A stretch of 64,000 nt of DNA from assembly GCA_002245135.1 (NCBI GenBank), contig NGBS01001188.1, forward strand, positions 21,315 through 85,314. Reading direction: 5' to 3'. Both the position numbers and the translations under genes were made by a program. The notes below the pieces were generated by a model that was not told where the DNA came from, did no database searches, and saw only the letters and a list, made by a program, of their open reading frames with translations. Source of the DNA: Proteromonas lacertae. Taxonomy: Eukaryota; Sar; Bigyra; Opalinata; Proteromonadidae. Positions 23,131 to 38,800 of the stretch are shown here, in pieces (within the stretch, counting starts at the first letter, position 1; every line of letters begins with the position of its first letter).

Positions 23131-23945
23131 ATGTCTATTAAAGACTACAATGAGCAAATAAACAGTATAATTCAAATCTATAATGCAATATAGAATTAAC
23201 TTCTAGAAATGGTGAGAGTTGGACTTCAATACTGTCTGAAAAAGAAGAAGAAGAAGATAATGCTCATTTGTATTACTGTTTGATTATTTATATGAATATA
23301 AATAGATTAGACACATTATATTCAAAGAAATATGTATAATTTATAGTTTTAGTGACTAGACTTGTACAGACATTCTTAATGTAAATCCTTTAAATTATTC
23401 GTCGAATGTAGTAAGATGTAATAATTGTAAAAGAGTAGTTCATGTATATTCACAAATATCAAGTTCTGTATAGATATTATCTGCTAAAACTCATATGATG
23501 AATTGCCAAAACAATCAAGCATCAAAACCACATAATGTAGTGTATAGTTCATTATTTTAAATATTATTAATTGAATAGAAAAGAAACAATAAGGAAAGAA
23601 ATAGACTATATTCCAGATTCATCTATTGATCCATTGATTAATCCATTTTTAAATGATTTCAAAGAAAAATTAGAACAACCTAAGAAATATGAAACATCAT
23701 TTGATTCAAATAATTCTGTAAAATATGAAATTAGATCAGGCGAATAATCACAGTCAACAGATATATTATTTACTGTAAGTTTTTATAATTATTCCATTTT
23801 TATAATGATATATAGAAAAGCTGAAAGTTCAATTAATGTAGATTCTTTTTTGACTAAGCCAGATGTAATTAATTCAAATACAAATAGTAGAGTTGTTACA
23901 CAACGTAGATCTCAACAAAACTACAGAAATGTGACTCCTTTTTAA
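23131..23945 (+). CDS. Putative SAGA-type C2HC zinc-finger protein (Sgf11/ATXN7-like), frame uncertain at 3' end
   Basis: The start is ATG 23131 (MSIKDYNEQIN). Successive GTATA...TAG introns (first 23165-23193) join KLTSRNGESWTSILSEKEE to a short finger: CNNCKRVVH spliced to ILSAKTHMMNC. C-x2-C...H-x(3-5)-C with a preceding basic residue is the pattern of the small SAGA deubiquitinase-module fingers (Sgf11, Sgf73/ATXN7). After KYEIRSGE there is an in-frame TAA (near 23748), and the last exon (ESSINVDSFLTKPDVIN to NVTPF, TAA 23943) sits in a frame that needs a one-base shift. The gene may be slightly mis-assembled, or decaying. The finger is clear, and the specific subunit assignment is a guess. 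Confidence 0.4.
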
Positions 23946-24045
23946 ATAATATAAAAATATTCTTCTTTTTGTGATTAAGAAATTATTTTTATATTTATTA
24001 TCACATAATGAAATAATTCTTCTTTAAATCAAGTGACTGGATGTG

Positions 24046-24128
24046 AGTCTCATTCATTATCGTAAATTACACCACCAACTTTCTTTGTCCAGTCCTTGTA
24101 GAACACATATCATTTGTGTAATGAGACT
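24046..24128. other. Inverted-repeat element upstream of the giant surface gene
   Basis: AGTCTCATT (24046-24054) and AATGAGACT (24120-24128) are a perfect 9-bp inverted repeat. Inside the arms lies a smaller stem, ACACA...TGTGT (about 24103-24119). A run of six Ts follows at about 24137. This could be a small structured RNA ending at a Pol III-type T run, or a regulatory palindrome. I do not recognise a family. Confidence 0.25.
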
Positions 24129-24187
24129 GATACAATATTTTTTATTTTCAAGACCAGAAAACCGAAAATCCAACATAACATTTTTAA

Positions 24188-26800
24188 ATGAACTATTTCT
24201 TCATATTCTTTTTGTCTATATGTATAAATTCAGTAAATATTGTTATAATAGGTATTACTGCTTCGATTGAGCAGAATGCAGAAAAGAACTCAACTGAAAG
24301 AGGTATAAAACAGAAAATGAAAGGATCTGGATTGAATATAGAATTACCAATCGGTGAGAATGAGGTTGTAAATGATGAAGCGACAAATAGAATCGTCTCA
24401 GCTTGTGATGGTTCAGATCATATAGTTTCCCTTTATTATGAGACAGAAAATAGGTAATAGATTACTTCCTGACAAGATGAATGAAAATATGAAAATTGAA
24501 GAATTCAGTTTATATTTAGGTGAAAAGAAGATTGACTTGTCAAAGCTGTTTAAATCAGAAGTAAAGGATGGTAGACAATCTACTACAATATGTCTTGAAG
24601 AAGGTATTTATGAAATTAGTAAGAAGTGAAGAAAGAAAAGAAAGATGGTCATTAGATATTCTGAGGATTGAAATTGAAAGGTAAAACCATTGCAGCAATA
24701 AATATGAATGATTTGAAGGAAGGAGAGGTTGTGAAAGTAAATATAGGAAGTTCTAAAGAAAAGAAGTCTTCTGTAAGACAATTAGTTAGCTATATTGTAT
24801 TAGCAGAAAGTAGTGAATGGGGATATTCGTTTAAATCACAAGATGGTATTTCTTGGAATAATGAAGAGAATGATTGGATAAGTTATATTCCAACAGGTTA
24901 TCCGATCAAAACCGCAATTACCACTTATTATCGAACTAAATTCATTCTTCCTGATATATCAGCAATGAATGGTCCAATCTTGAAAGTGAAATATACTGAT
25001 GGTTTAATAGTTTATGTAAATGGAATAGAAATCTTTCGAAAGAACATGCCGATTAGGAGAAATAACTTCAGAAACCAAAGCCATCAAATCATTTTCTACA
25101 GTTATTGAATCAACAATAACAATTCCTCAATCAATAATCAAAAGTTTTGACAATTTTCATAGGAATAGAAATTCATAAAAGTGAATCAAGTCCATTTAAT
25201 CAAGAAGACAAATTCTCAGCTTCAATTGAAACAGTTGATAGAGGATTGTATTCACAAACAACAGCATCTAATGTAGATATAACAGTAAGATCACAAGCTG
25301 GAAATGTACCTACGATAGGAAATCTTCTAACTAACATGTTTTCTATAAATACAGGTTCATTGTGGAGTTACTTTAGATAGATTAGGAGCAGCAAAGTGGT
25401 TTCCAATGAATTTCAATTTTACATTTAGAAATCATGTAGCTAAGTATGTAAATCAATTTAGAATAAGTGGATGTTCAAATAATGATTTTACTCATCCACA
25501 GAACATAAAGATATATGGTTCAGTTGATAGTGAGAATATAAATTGGATATTACTTTTTGAAAATACAAATTTGGGTTTATCAGTAAAAGATTGTAGTACT
25601 CTTTCAACTTATGCATTAAATCCGGTTAATAAAGCTTTTGAAAGTTATAGATTGGAAGTTATAACTACAAATCAATATACTACAGGTGAAACGCAATGGG
25701 GACATTATATTCAATTCAAATTATTTATATTAGATGAAAAACCACTTTCCATATGTCAAGCAAATGAGAATTATCCTTCTACTAATATTGGAATGACTTC
25801 AATTGCTTATTGTGGAAGTGGATATAAAGAAGTAACATGTGGAAATGGTGGATCATTTGAAGCTGAAGATGATCATGGATGTGATAATGATTTAATCAAA
25901 AGTGAATGGCAATATACTGATTCTGCACCATCTTCTGATAAATGGAATAATGAATATATCGATGGAGATAATGGGTGGATAAAGAAATCTTCATCATTTC
26001 CTGATTTTACATCATCTATTAGATATTATCGAAATTATTTTATGATAAATGATTTATCAGTAAGTGGATCACCCAAACTGAAAATCACATATCAAGATGG
26101 TATAAAGATATATATAAATGGAAATGAAATATTCAAACGAAATTTGAATGGAAATATAATAGTTCCATTTGCTTCAGCAACTGAAGAAACAATATTAATT
26201 CCTTTACCTGTTTTATTGAATGGAAGAAACATAATTGGAATAGAAATCCATAAATCTGATTCATCAGGTGTAGATCCGATTGATTGTTTCATTAGAATAT
26301 ATGAAATTGACAATAAGTACAGTAACAACATTAGATACAGTAAATGTGGATGAAATTGGTTTAGAATCTCTGAAAACGGGAAAAACATGTATAGATAAAG
26401 AGATTTGGATAGAGTATTAGTATTTAGTGATGTTAAGCACTGATCAAAATCGTGATTTTTGTAGTATTACAATAGAAGAGGCGAAAAAAAGGAGAGTATT
26501 TTCCATTTTATATAACATACAAATTCAATGAATATAATGCTTTTTATTTCAATGAATTTAAGATAAGTGGTTGTAGTAATAATTATGATAATCATCCAAA
26601 GAATATAAAGATATTAGGAGCAACAGATAAAGATCATCCAGAATGGGAAGAACTATATTCCAATACTGAATTTAGGATTAAAGGTACAGCAAAATTAGAA
26701 CAGTGTAATGAAATTAAAACCTTTCCATTAAGAAATGTAAGAAAATCATATGAAAGTTACAGATTAGAGGTTGTTGATACACTGAAAATTATGATGCAGA
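24188..26800 (+). pseudogene. N-terminal part of the giant surface gene, frame broken many times
   Basis: Successive open pieces (24188-24457, 24438-24629, 24668-25108, 25147-25380, 25406-26353) are linked by one-base shifts rather than by recognisable introns. Content: signal peptide; two copies of a beta-sandwich-like module (LKVKYTDGLIVYVNGIEIFR and LKITYQDGIKIYINGNEIFK, each followed by IGIEIHKS); a discoidin-like stretch (YVNQFRISGCSNNDFTHPQN); and a CCP-like module (ICQANENYPSTNIG, then CGNGGSFEAEDDHGC). Between 26353 and 26800 another discoidin-like copy (YFNEFKISGCSNNYDNHPKN) is visible only by combining frames. Either this end is decaying, or the assembly here is poor. Confidence 0.5.
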
Positions 26801-29800
26801 ATTGTATGGAAATTACATTCAATATAGATTGTTTATATTAAATTCAATTTCACTTCCTGTTTGTTATAGTTATGATGGTTTTGAAAAAGTATTTGCTGGT
26901 GAAACATCAATAATGAAATGCCAAAGTGGATATAAAGAAAGAAGATGTTTAGAGAATGGAATATGGGAAGATGCAATAACAGATCATGAATGTAAAATGG
27001 TAAATTATTATATCTCAACCAAACCATATCATCAAAATAGTATTACATTAGAAAAAGAAATAAAATCCTTATCAATAACAATCCCAGGATTAACATATAG
27101 TGGAAATACACTTACATTGAAAAGTGATGAAGAATTAGAATATGTTAAAACAACAATCATAACCTTCAAAGATGATTCAACAGCTGCTGTTTATGTGAGT
27201 GTATTGAGAAATGAAGTGAAATGTGATTATGGATTTGAATCAATCAATTTATTTGAGATGGAATATGATTTGAGATTGAAATGTAATATTCAACCATTTG
27301 TAAGTAAAATAGAAAATTTACCTAGTGGATTGAAATATGGTAATAATGGGAGAATAACAGGCCGAATAACCGATGTAAGTAAAGAAATAACAACGAGAGT
27401 GATTCTTCAATCTAATAAAGAGTTTGATATAACAATAGAATGGAAAAAAGGAGGTAGTTTAGAAAAAGGATTAGAATTTGTATTATGGAGTAGATCAGAA
27501 CAAGATGGAATGACTGTTGATAATGATTTTAAAAGTAAAAGTTTAAATGAAATGTGGTTAAAATTTGAAAATGGTTATTATGATGTAAAAGATCCAATGA
27601 CAATAACAAATGCAGAAATTACATATTCTAATACTGCGCCTTCATGTTTAACAGATTATTGGATTCCATGTCAAAGAGTTGTAGCAAGAATAAGAGGTTA
27701 TTTATATATTGATGAAGAAGGTGATTATGTATTATCTGGAAAATCTGATGATAGTCAAAAATTTGCTTATGGAAATTTTGAAGTAGAAAGATATACAACA
27801 AATAATTGGGATGATGAAATAGACTTTCCAATTCATTTAGCCAAAGGATATCACACCGTTGGATATTTATCATGGGGTGGAGATTATGGAAATGGTTTTA
27901 TAGCAAATTACAAAAAGTCAGGAGGAAGTAAGTCAAATATTAATAATATAATGTTTAGTGGTGGATTTCTATTAACTCATTTATCATATGGAGTTAATAC
28001 AATAATATATGAAAAAGGAGTGAGTAAAACATTAATACCATCTTATGAAGGATATCCATCAAAATGGTCAATGAATCCTTCAATAGCTGGTTTAAGTTTG
28101 AGATTAGATGGAGCATTAATTGGATTTCCAACAACATGTGATAATGAGTTTAAATCAATTGAGATAAGTTCGAATGGTGAAATTGATATTTCAAAAACAA
28201 ATATTCAAATAATCTGTTATAATGAAAATGACAAATTGAATAAAATAAATGGATTATTAGTGAAATATTATACTGCGAGTAGTGTGAAAATTGATGTATT
28301 TGAAGAACCAGAATCAGCTGTTGATTCAAAATTGATGTTAGAAAGAATAGAAACTTCATCATTATTCCTTTCAAAGAATGAAGAATTATGGAATCATTTA
28401 TTTATAGCAGATTATGTAGGATATTTATATATAGAAAGAAGTGGAAGTTATAAACTGAGATTGAAATGTTATGACTATTGTAAAATGATATTAGGATCTG
28501 ATATAGTGTTTGAAGGAATAGGAAGTGGTTTACATGAAATAGATAAAGCAATGGAATTAACAAACCAACTATACAAATTAAGAATAGTTTATAGCAAAAG
28601 TGGAAATGATAATATGAAAGAATTAGAATTATTATATGAAGAAGATGGATTATATAAATCAATTCCAAAAGAATGGTATTACACTGATCAACCATATCCA
28701 TTCATTTATTCATCAATAAATAGTAAATATTACATTAATGATGAAATATCAAATACAATAATTAATCAAAATGTTGTATTAGAAGGATATAAATATTCAA
28801 TTGAACCATCATTACCAATTGGATTATCAATATCTGAATTGACAGGTGAAATCTCAGGAGTAGTAAGTGAAATAGACAAACAGAAAGCTTATACAATAAC
28901 AGCTGAGAAAGATTCCTCAAAATATTATTCAGAAATAATAATGGAAGTAAATGAACAAGTAAAACCACAAATTGCATATCCAAATAATGGTTTGAGAGGA
29001 ATAGTTGGTAATAGTATTACATTATCACCATCCTCATCCAATGTAGTATGTGATATATTATCTATATTAACACCAATTGAGAGTATATCTATTGATTCAC
29101 AAGGTGTTATAACAGGTAGAAGTGATGAACCATATTCTGGAACAATGCAAGTAAAATGTACAACTTATAATACAATGACTATTGATGTGAAAATTGAAAT
29201 AGCTTGTGGTGAAGGAGAAGACTTTCTAATAATGGATTATTTAATCAAAAGTCAACCAGAGAGTGTGGAATCTAGAAATATTGAATGGAGAAAGATCAAT
29301 ATATTCATCTTCAAGTGAAAAATCATTAGAAGCTGATAAGATTTATACATTTATGAAATGTATTACAAAAGAGAATAATCAATTAAAAATAACCTCAAAT
29401 TCCTATTTAGGTGGTTGGTATAAATTGTTTTATGAAAATCGAAATATGTTTAAATATTCCTCATTCTTCAGAGATGAAACACTTGCAATTAATATGATTC
29501 ATTCAAGTAATAAACCAGAATTAAGTTACGAATCAAGCTTATTTGAATTGAGCAATGAAATCTATTATGAGTTTTATCCATCAATTAAAAATGGAGGAAA
29601 GATATTTGAAATAACAAATGAAGATAATTTACCAGTTGGAATGAAATTTGATAAAGAAAGTGGTTTAATATCTGGAATTCCAACAGAACCATCTGAATCA
29701 AAACAAATCAAAATAAGAGTGAAGAATATGCCAAGTGGAGAAGTGAGTGATGAATTAACATTGACATTTTCAAGTGATGTTTGTAAGAAAGTATTCTTTG

Positions 29801-32800
29801 AAGTAAATTTATTCATTCGAAGTGGTGATGAAGGATTTATAACATACAAGATGAAGAATGGAGAAAAAGAAATTCAATTATTTGATAAGAAAGTTGGTGA
29901 GAATAAGAAATATTTCTGTGAAGATGGAAGAACATATGAATTGAGTTTAGGAAGCACAGGAAATGAAATATGGGAATATAGTGAAATGAGATTACAAATA
30001 TTACATGATGGAGTAGTGTTATTTAGAGGAAGAAATATGGATGGAAAAAGTGAATCTACAGTGAAAATAAATACAAAAAATCTAATTCCATTTAAAAATC
30101 CAATGAAATATAGTGAAGAAATTCAACAAAATAATGATTGGAATGAATTATCCTATGATTCAAGTAAATGGATAAGTGTGAATGATTTACCCTCATTTAA
30201 TGCTGATAAATTGGTGAGATATTATATTGAATCATTTGAATTTAATGAAGATGTAAGTGATTTATCAATGTTTTATTTATCATTTACATTTTCAAATGGA
30301 GGAATTCGAATGTTTATGAATGGAATAGAATTTTACAATAAATATTTACCAAAAGAAGTGAGAAGTGAAACAGTAGGAAATTCTTATACAAAGAGTGAAA
30401 GAAAATATTTTGTAACAGCTCCAATAACATTATTAGATAAGAATGGAAATAATATTCTGGGAATAGAATTTCATAAATCTGATAAAAGTTCAACCGAAAT
30501 AGATGAATTTAAAATAAATGAAATGTATTTATTATCTGGAATAGATAAATGTTATTTTGATAAATATAGCTATTTTGAAGTTGGAAGAGTAAGTGAGCAA
30601 TATCCATCACTTGATGGAGAAAAAGTTGAAAATGCTTTTAATTATATTTTAGACAATAATAAGAAAGCATCATGGAGTGAAACATCTCCTTTATATTTTC
30701 AATATTCATTCTATCCTGAAGAATCAAGATGGTTTAATGGATTACAATATCGAACAGGTGATAATGCCAATCGTCTGGTCAAAACATTTGAAACATATGG
30801 AATTAAAACCTATTCAAATGAAGCTGATACTGAATTAATGAAATTATTTGATTATTCTGATACTACAACCAAAAGATTAGTTTCTGGTTTTAAATCACAA
30901 TACTTTTCATTAGGAAGTGAAAATTCCCTATCATTCAATGGAATTAGAATTAAGATAAATGAAGGTGGATCTGAAGGTGTAGATACAGGTGGTGTTTATC
31001 CATATAGTTGTCGATTATCCTGTTTTACAGATGGAGAATGGAAATCTGTTGCATATGGAGAATATAGAAAAATCAAATGTGGAGTTTTACCAAATGCATT
31101 TATAACCCGAAAATGTGGAGATAATGGAGAATGGGAAGAAAAAATAGATGATAGTAGTTGTGGAAAGAAATGTCAAGTGAGATTTTATAATAAGCTAGTC
31201 GAAACATATCAAGGTAGATATGCTGAAATAAAATGTCCAAATAGAGAAAATAAGAAATGGAGAGGATATTGTCCATTTGCAGAATCACCAGAATTTATTG
31301 ATATAATAGATGAATGTGTTAATATTAAATATCCAGATAATTATGTTACTCAAAGTGGAAAAGAAGTCAATATAACTCCAGAAATATCAGAAAATGGACC
31401 AAAATTATCATTTAGTATAGAATCTGGTTATAGCATTTTTGAGATAGATTCATCAACAGGTGTTATAAGTGGAAGAATTCCATCTGATATATTAGAAGGA
31501 AAAGAATATGGAATAGTAATAACAGTAATGCCATTTGATGAAAAATATATAATAACGATTAAAATAAAAGAAGAATCAAATAATGAAGAATTTTTGAAAT
31601 TGATAAGTGAAGGAAATGAAATAGCTGAAATAACCAAAACATATAAAATTGATATGAGTAAATGGAAAATTCCTGAATCTTTATCATTCAAGAAATTAAC
31701 GACACTTGGTGATTATTCAGTGATAATGAAGAATTATATAAAAGAAAATGAGAATAATATATTGAGTTTATTTGGTTTATTAGAAGATAAAAGAATAGAA
31801 CATTTACATTTGATAATCGAATCTTATGATGGAAAAGAGAATAATCCATTACTTAAAACCTCAAATGATGGAATATTTTTAGAATTGAAAAATTGTTATC
31901 TGTATGATGTAAAATTGAAATTAAATCCAAATATCGAAATGAATCAAGATGAAGATAAAACATTTGGATTATTAAGCAACTCAATGGAGAATATGATAAT
32001 GATTCATGTCGGAATCTATTTTGAAGGAAAGATCTCAATAAATTCAATGAATTATATCTCAACATTTGGTTTAATAAGTGGAATGATAAAGAATAAAGAG
32101 GGAAAAGAAGTGAGTGGATTATTTGTGAAAGGAAATGAATATAGTTTTACATCTACCAGAAATGATAATAATCATGTAGTTCATGAAGGTTTAATGTTTG
32201 GATCAAGTGATAATTTGATAATTTCATACAGTTATAGTGATATAAATATTCATGGTAATATAGATAATAAATTGGAACATAGTCAGCTAGTCTTGACATG
32301 TAGCTCATTACTACAACAACATCATCATATTATGAAGTTGTTATCGATGTTTTGTTATTGTTAGAGAAATCGTGAATATTAAATCAGATAGTTGGACATT
32401 CTTTAGTCCATTTGTTTGCCGTGGAAATAATCCAGTTTACATAGATGAATGTTGGAGTGATATAAAATTTGGTAAATTAGATGGAACAATGGATGTTATA
32501 GGATTTAGAGGTCATTTTGAAGATGATGGTAGTGATGCAAAGTTGGAATTATTTAACAGTTATAATAACTGGGAATTTACACAATCAACAATTGATGAAG
32601 TAAAAATAAATTGTTTAGCAAGATATTCAACCAGTAGTACAATAATGAAGAATGTATATGTTTCAATATCAGTTAATTCTGATGAAATAACAGTTAATAG
32701 AATGGTAAAAATAGGTGAAGGAAATAGTCCAGATGTAATTAATAATGTATATATTCAAAGACCAAATAGAATTGATGTAGATGGAATAGATTTAATAAAA

Positions 32801-35800
32801 CTACTTGATGAAACATCTGATATAAAAGAAAAACCATATAAATATTTGAATGGATTTTATATAAATAAAGAAAAATCAAGATTATATTATTCCATATTAC
32901 CTCAATATGATGGAAGTAGAATAATTGATGAGTATGGAATATTAGAGAATGTTGATATAACATTTGATGAAAATAATAATCCATTTTATGCCAAAGGCAA
33001 ATCAATTTGGTATAGAAATGAGATAAATTTAAATATAATATACAAAGATAATATGAAAGATAGTTATAAGTTATATTTATTATTAAAAGAAGGAAATGAA
33101 GAAATTAACGTCTCAATAAGTGAAAATGAGTGTATAACTGTAGGAGACGAAACAACAGTGAAAAGTTGGTCAAGTATTGATTCATCTGTTAATTCAATTA
33201 CTCAAACACTGAATAAAGATTCATGTAGTTTAAAAGCATATAATAAATTCAATTATGATATAAATGGAATAACAAATGATAAATCTGAAATAATCGAAAT
33301 AATAAATGCTGAAATAGAACCAGAATATGAAACTGATTTAAAAGAGAATATCGATTTAGAGAGTGAATTTTATATTCAATTCTCATTACCATATCCATCT
33401 AAAATAGAATTAACCAAAGTAACAAATAAAGATACAAATGAAGTAGGCAATGGTTTAATAACTGTAGAAGGAGAAGTTGAAATGAAATATGAATTGAATA
33501 ATTATTTATACAAAATGAAATTGAAAAGTGGAAATGTTTTAATTCCAACCAATGTTGAATTTATATTAAAAGTGATATTTGATTATAATGGAAATAAAAA
33601 CAAAGAAATAGAATATACAATCAAAACAATTATTCAACCAATATGTGCAAGTTCATTTAAATATCCAGAGAAGAAGAATGTAATGATAATAGGTAAAGAA
33701 ATAAATATATCTCCTGAATATGAAGGCTATGGAGGTATATTTTCAATCATAGATGATTCAATAAAATCAAAATTAGAATCTTATGGAATTACATTTGATG
33801 AAAAGACTGGAAAATTATCTGGAAAAGCAAATTCAATATTTGCTGAAATAGAGATAGAAGTAAAAATGAAGAATAATAAATATGAATCAACCACAAAATT
33901 ATCAATAGAAGTAATATATCCAAAACCGAGTGAATTAGAATATAAAGACGAATATAATGTATTGACAGTAGGAATAGAAGTAAGAATAGAACCATTAAAA
34001 TGGGATAAATCAGTTGATGCCAAATTTTCATATGAATCATCAATGAAATTAGAAGATTATAATTTAAGATTGAATGTTGAAAATGGTATAATAAGTGGAA
34101 TTCCAAGTAAAGATTTAGCTAAATCAACTGATGTGAAAATAATCTTGAAGAATAAAGCTGGAAGTATATCATTTCCATTGAAACTGATGATAGAAAAAGA
34201 ACCTGATTATTCTTTTAATCGATTAATAAAATCTGATGTAAAATCAATCATATTAGAAAGATCTTATGTTGTTGATATGAAATATTGGGAAATACCAAAA
34301 GATATAAAATGGAGTTTATTAGAAGGTAAAAATGAAGAAACAAGAATCACAATCGAATGTCGAAATTCCAATGAAATTCAATTATTTAATGAATTGGATG
34401 GTGTGGTTCTAAAACATTTGAGATTTGTTATAAAACTAAAAGGAGATATTAATGGAATGAGTGCAATATCAATAAAATCTAATTCGATGTTTAAATCCAT
34501 GTCAAACAGTTATTTGTATGATATAGAAGTGAAAATAGAAAATGATTTAACATTTGAAACAGTTAATAATGATGAGAATATAAATGGATTATTATTGAAT
34601 TCCATAATAGATTCAACTTTATTACATGTTGGAATAATAAGTTCAAAAGAAATGATAATCAAAACTACTGGTAATGAAATGAAATTTGGTTTAATAAGTG
34701 GAAAATTGTATAATAATATAAATGTAAATAAAGTAGTGAGTGGATTGTTTATAAAGTTGAATAAATATTCCTTTGAATCAACAAATGGTAATATGAAAAG
34801 TGGTTTATTATTTGGTGAAGTAAAAGATAAAAGATTATTTTATAGTTATATTGATGTAAATGAAATGAATTTGAATGTTAAAAATGGAATTCATAGTTTG
34901 ATGATTGGAAATAGTGATAGTGATTATGAAATAAGTAAAAGTTTTGTAATAGTGAGAAATTCTTTGAATATAAATAATTATGAAGATGTTGAAATTAATG
35001 TTTATAATGGAAATGAAAATATAAAAATGAAAGAATGTTTCAGTGATATAAAAATAGGTGAAATGAAAGGATTATATTCATCATCATTATTAACAATGAA
35101 TATGAATGGAAAAGAACTTGTTAATAGTTATAACTATATTGAAATAATGAAAGATATTCCAAATAATGTGAAAATATATTTAATATCCAAAGATTCCATT
35201 TCATCAATTATTAACATCTTCATATCAATAAGTAAATCAGAAAATGTTAAAATCAATGATGATGTTATAATAACAATGAATAGTAAATCTGTTGGTGAAA
35301 TTGAAAATGTATATATTGAAAAATCTAAAGATGTAAAAATAAAGAATGATGAAAATAAGATTGAATTGATTGATGATAAATCTGATGTGAAAGAAAAGCC
35401 ATATAAATATTTGAATGGATTTTATGTGAAGAATGATAGATTCTATTATTCAAAAATGCCTAGATATGAGAATGGAAGAATAATTGATGAATATAGAATA
35501 TTAGAGAATGTTGATATAACATTTGATGAAAATAATAATCCAAAATATAGCAAATCAAATGATATATTGTATTTGAGTGATATTCCATTATCAAGAATAT
35601 ACAAAGATTACATTCCTGATGATGGATTTAATCTTCATTTATTATCAAAAGAAAATGAGAATAAAATATCAATTGATGTAAAACCATCTTGTTTTAAAAT
35701 AGATAAAGATTTCATACTGGAAATCAATACATTAGAATCAATAAACAATATAAAAATATCAGAAGATTGTTTAACTGGAATGTCAAATCATATTGAATTG

Positions 35801-38800
35801 AAAATAACATCAAATGAAAAGACAATAATAATTCCAATGAATATAATTGATATTAGTAAAGAAGCTGTTATAAAAACAGAACCAGAAATAATTGAAGAGA
35901 ATTCTCAATTCTATTTGATATTTGATGATATTACATGTAATGCAACCAGTTTGAAAGGAAAATCTGAAATAATGAGTTTAAATAATAATATAGAAATCAA
36001 TGATGAAATCGATAATACTTATAGTAAAATTGAAATTTCAATAAGTAAAATTTCCACAACTAATCAATATTATGATAAAACCGAAGAAATATGTTTGGAT
36101 TATTATTTTAATGGATATGAAGAAATGAAGAATAGATGTATGAATTTCACAATAAGAATTGAACATAAATTCCAACCAACTCTTCCTCCTCCTCCTTTAA
36201 TATTAACTGAATTACCATCTTATCATATTGAAATAGTGGAGACAATAAATGAAATAATACCTGATTCAATCTGTACAGTTCAAAGCATGAATGAAGAAGC
36301 AAAAGAATTGAATTTCAAACCATCTATAAAGAATCACATACAAATTGAAAATACAATTCTAAAAGATAAAGCAATCAATTTAAATTCAATTCCATTTGCA
36401 ACAGAATCTTTAACATCTGAATTTACTTCCAAAATCTTAGCAGAATCAGAGAATGAAGTTATTTCGTTTAGTGAATCTTATTCAATGATAATGGAAAAAT
36501 ATGAAATACCAACAATCAACAATATATATAAGAATAGATTTTGGAAATAACAAATTGAATTTACAATTTTCAATATATAAATTAAGAGAAAGATTATTGA
36601 ATGAAGAAGATAAAAATAAATATTCAATGAGATTATTTGGTGATTTGAATAATGTGATAATTGAAAATGCTGAAATCAATATTTATATGAAAGAAAATAC
36701 AAATGAGATAGTAATAAGAGAATGTGGAATATTTGGTTCATTAAAGAATTCAATATTAAAGAATATAAGATTAAAATTCTTGAACAATATTCGATTTGAT
36801 TGTAATTTTAATTCGACATTTAATGGCTTAATCAGTGGTAAAAGTGAAAATGTGACATTTGAGAATGTTGAAATAGAGTTTTATAAAGATAACATCAGAA
36901 CCTTGGCAATCGAGAATCAAGATTCAAACATATTTGGAATGATAGTTGGTGTTGGAAATGATATAAGAATGATAAATTGTTTTGTATTTGGTGATATAAT
37001 GACAGTGATAAATAATGGAAATAATACCAAAGGCAATAGTAGTATATTTGGTGGATTAATAGGAAAATGTGAAGGAAGTTGTGAAATAGATAAATCTTAT
37101 ATTCAAGTGAATAATATTCTATTGTATCAAAGTATGATATTTGGTGGATTAATTGGTTCATTAGAGAATGATAATGGTGAAATGAAAATAATAGAATCAT
37201 TTGTATATATTGAAGATGGTTTAAGAATAGGAGTAGATAAAAATCAAAAAGAATTTGTTTATGGTAGTTTAATTGGTGATTCCAACATATGTAAAGTATT
37301 GATAGATAATAGTTGGGCAATATTCATAACAATGGGAATAGAAATAAACACAACAAATACTAATTTTGGTGGAATGATAGGACGAATAGGTGATATTAGT
37401 GTTGAAAATACAATAACCATAACAAATTCTTCAATTCAAATGCCAATTGGTCATAATACATTTATATTCAGAAAAGGAAAAGATGAAATAGAAGAATCTC
37501 CAAATATTGGATTTATATTTGGAACAAATATAACAGAAAATAAATCTTATAGATTAGATCATACAATGGCTTATATAGAATCATGTAATAGTAGTAGTGA
37601 ATTCTATTGTATTTCTCCACAAATGTATTATCAACCAAAAGGAAAATATCCATATATTCCTCTAAAAAGAGTATTATCTCCAACAGAATATAATTATTGT
37701 GGTGGATCTGGAGCATTAAGATCAGGTGGTGTATTTGTAACTCTTGAAGCTCAAGGAAATGATTTCTGTAACTCATTAGGTAAAACAACATGTGAAGGAT
37801 ATAATGGAATATGTTATGATGATTTATCTTATAGTCCATGTAAATTACCAAAAGAAAGAAGTGAATTAAGATTATCAAAAGATCCAATATATATCTCATC
37901 AAGTAAATTATTATGTCCAAATAACTGTTCAAAACATGGAGTATGTGTATATGGAGAATGTCGATGTTATCCTGGTTTTACTTCATTTGATTGTAAATAT
38001 CGAAGTTGTCCATTTGGAAGTCCAATATCTAATCCATCAAATGAATATGATAAAGATGATCGATTATATTATGAATGTTCAAATCAAGGAAGATGTAATA
38101 GTGAGAATGGATTATGTGAATGTTATAGTGGATTTGAAGGAAATGCTTGTCAAAGAACGAAATGTGCAAATGAATGTTCAAATCATGGAATATGTATGAC
38201 ATTAAATGAAGTTGAATTAAGTAAAGAAAAAGGAAATATAAATGATAATGATGAAAACAATTATGATATAAATTATATAAAGAAATATGAGAAATGGGAT
38301 AAAGAATCAATTCAAGTATGTGTTTGTGATAAAGAATATCGAGGAGTTGATTGTTCAATTCGAAAATGTCCTTATGGATATTTGAGTGAAAGTGAATGTG
38401 ATTCTGTTGCTCAAAGTGAAATAACAATTACATATTCTCAAACAACATCTAAAATTTCCACAATTGATGATAAAGTATATGTGAAAATATACAGATCCAT
38501 TTAATCGAGTATGGTTTACAAAGAGTTTTAGTATAAGTTCAAGTGAAGAATGGTTAAATGCTTTAGGATCATTACCTCCAGAAACATTATCAATAGATGA
38601 ATTAACAGCTAATAATGGTGGAAATGAAATAATAATTCATATTATATTCTCAAAACATCAAACAGGAAGACAATATCCAATCCAGATAATTGGAAGTAAA
38701 GAAATAAAAGAAATTCCAGAATTGAAAGATAAAAAGAATGGATATTATCATTGGATAAATCCAAATTTGAATAATATTCTTAATACTGAAAATGGAATAT

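Noticed and set aside
29263-29318. Separate gene start at the frame change in the giant gene
   Set aside because: There is no ATG in context, no promoter element and no stop of its own. Module order continues across it, so it is a frame break, not a new gene.
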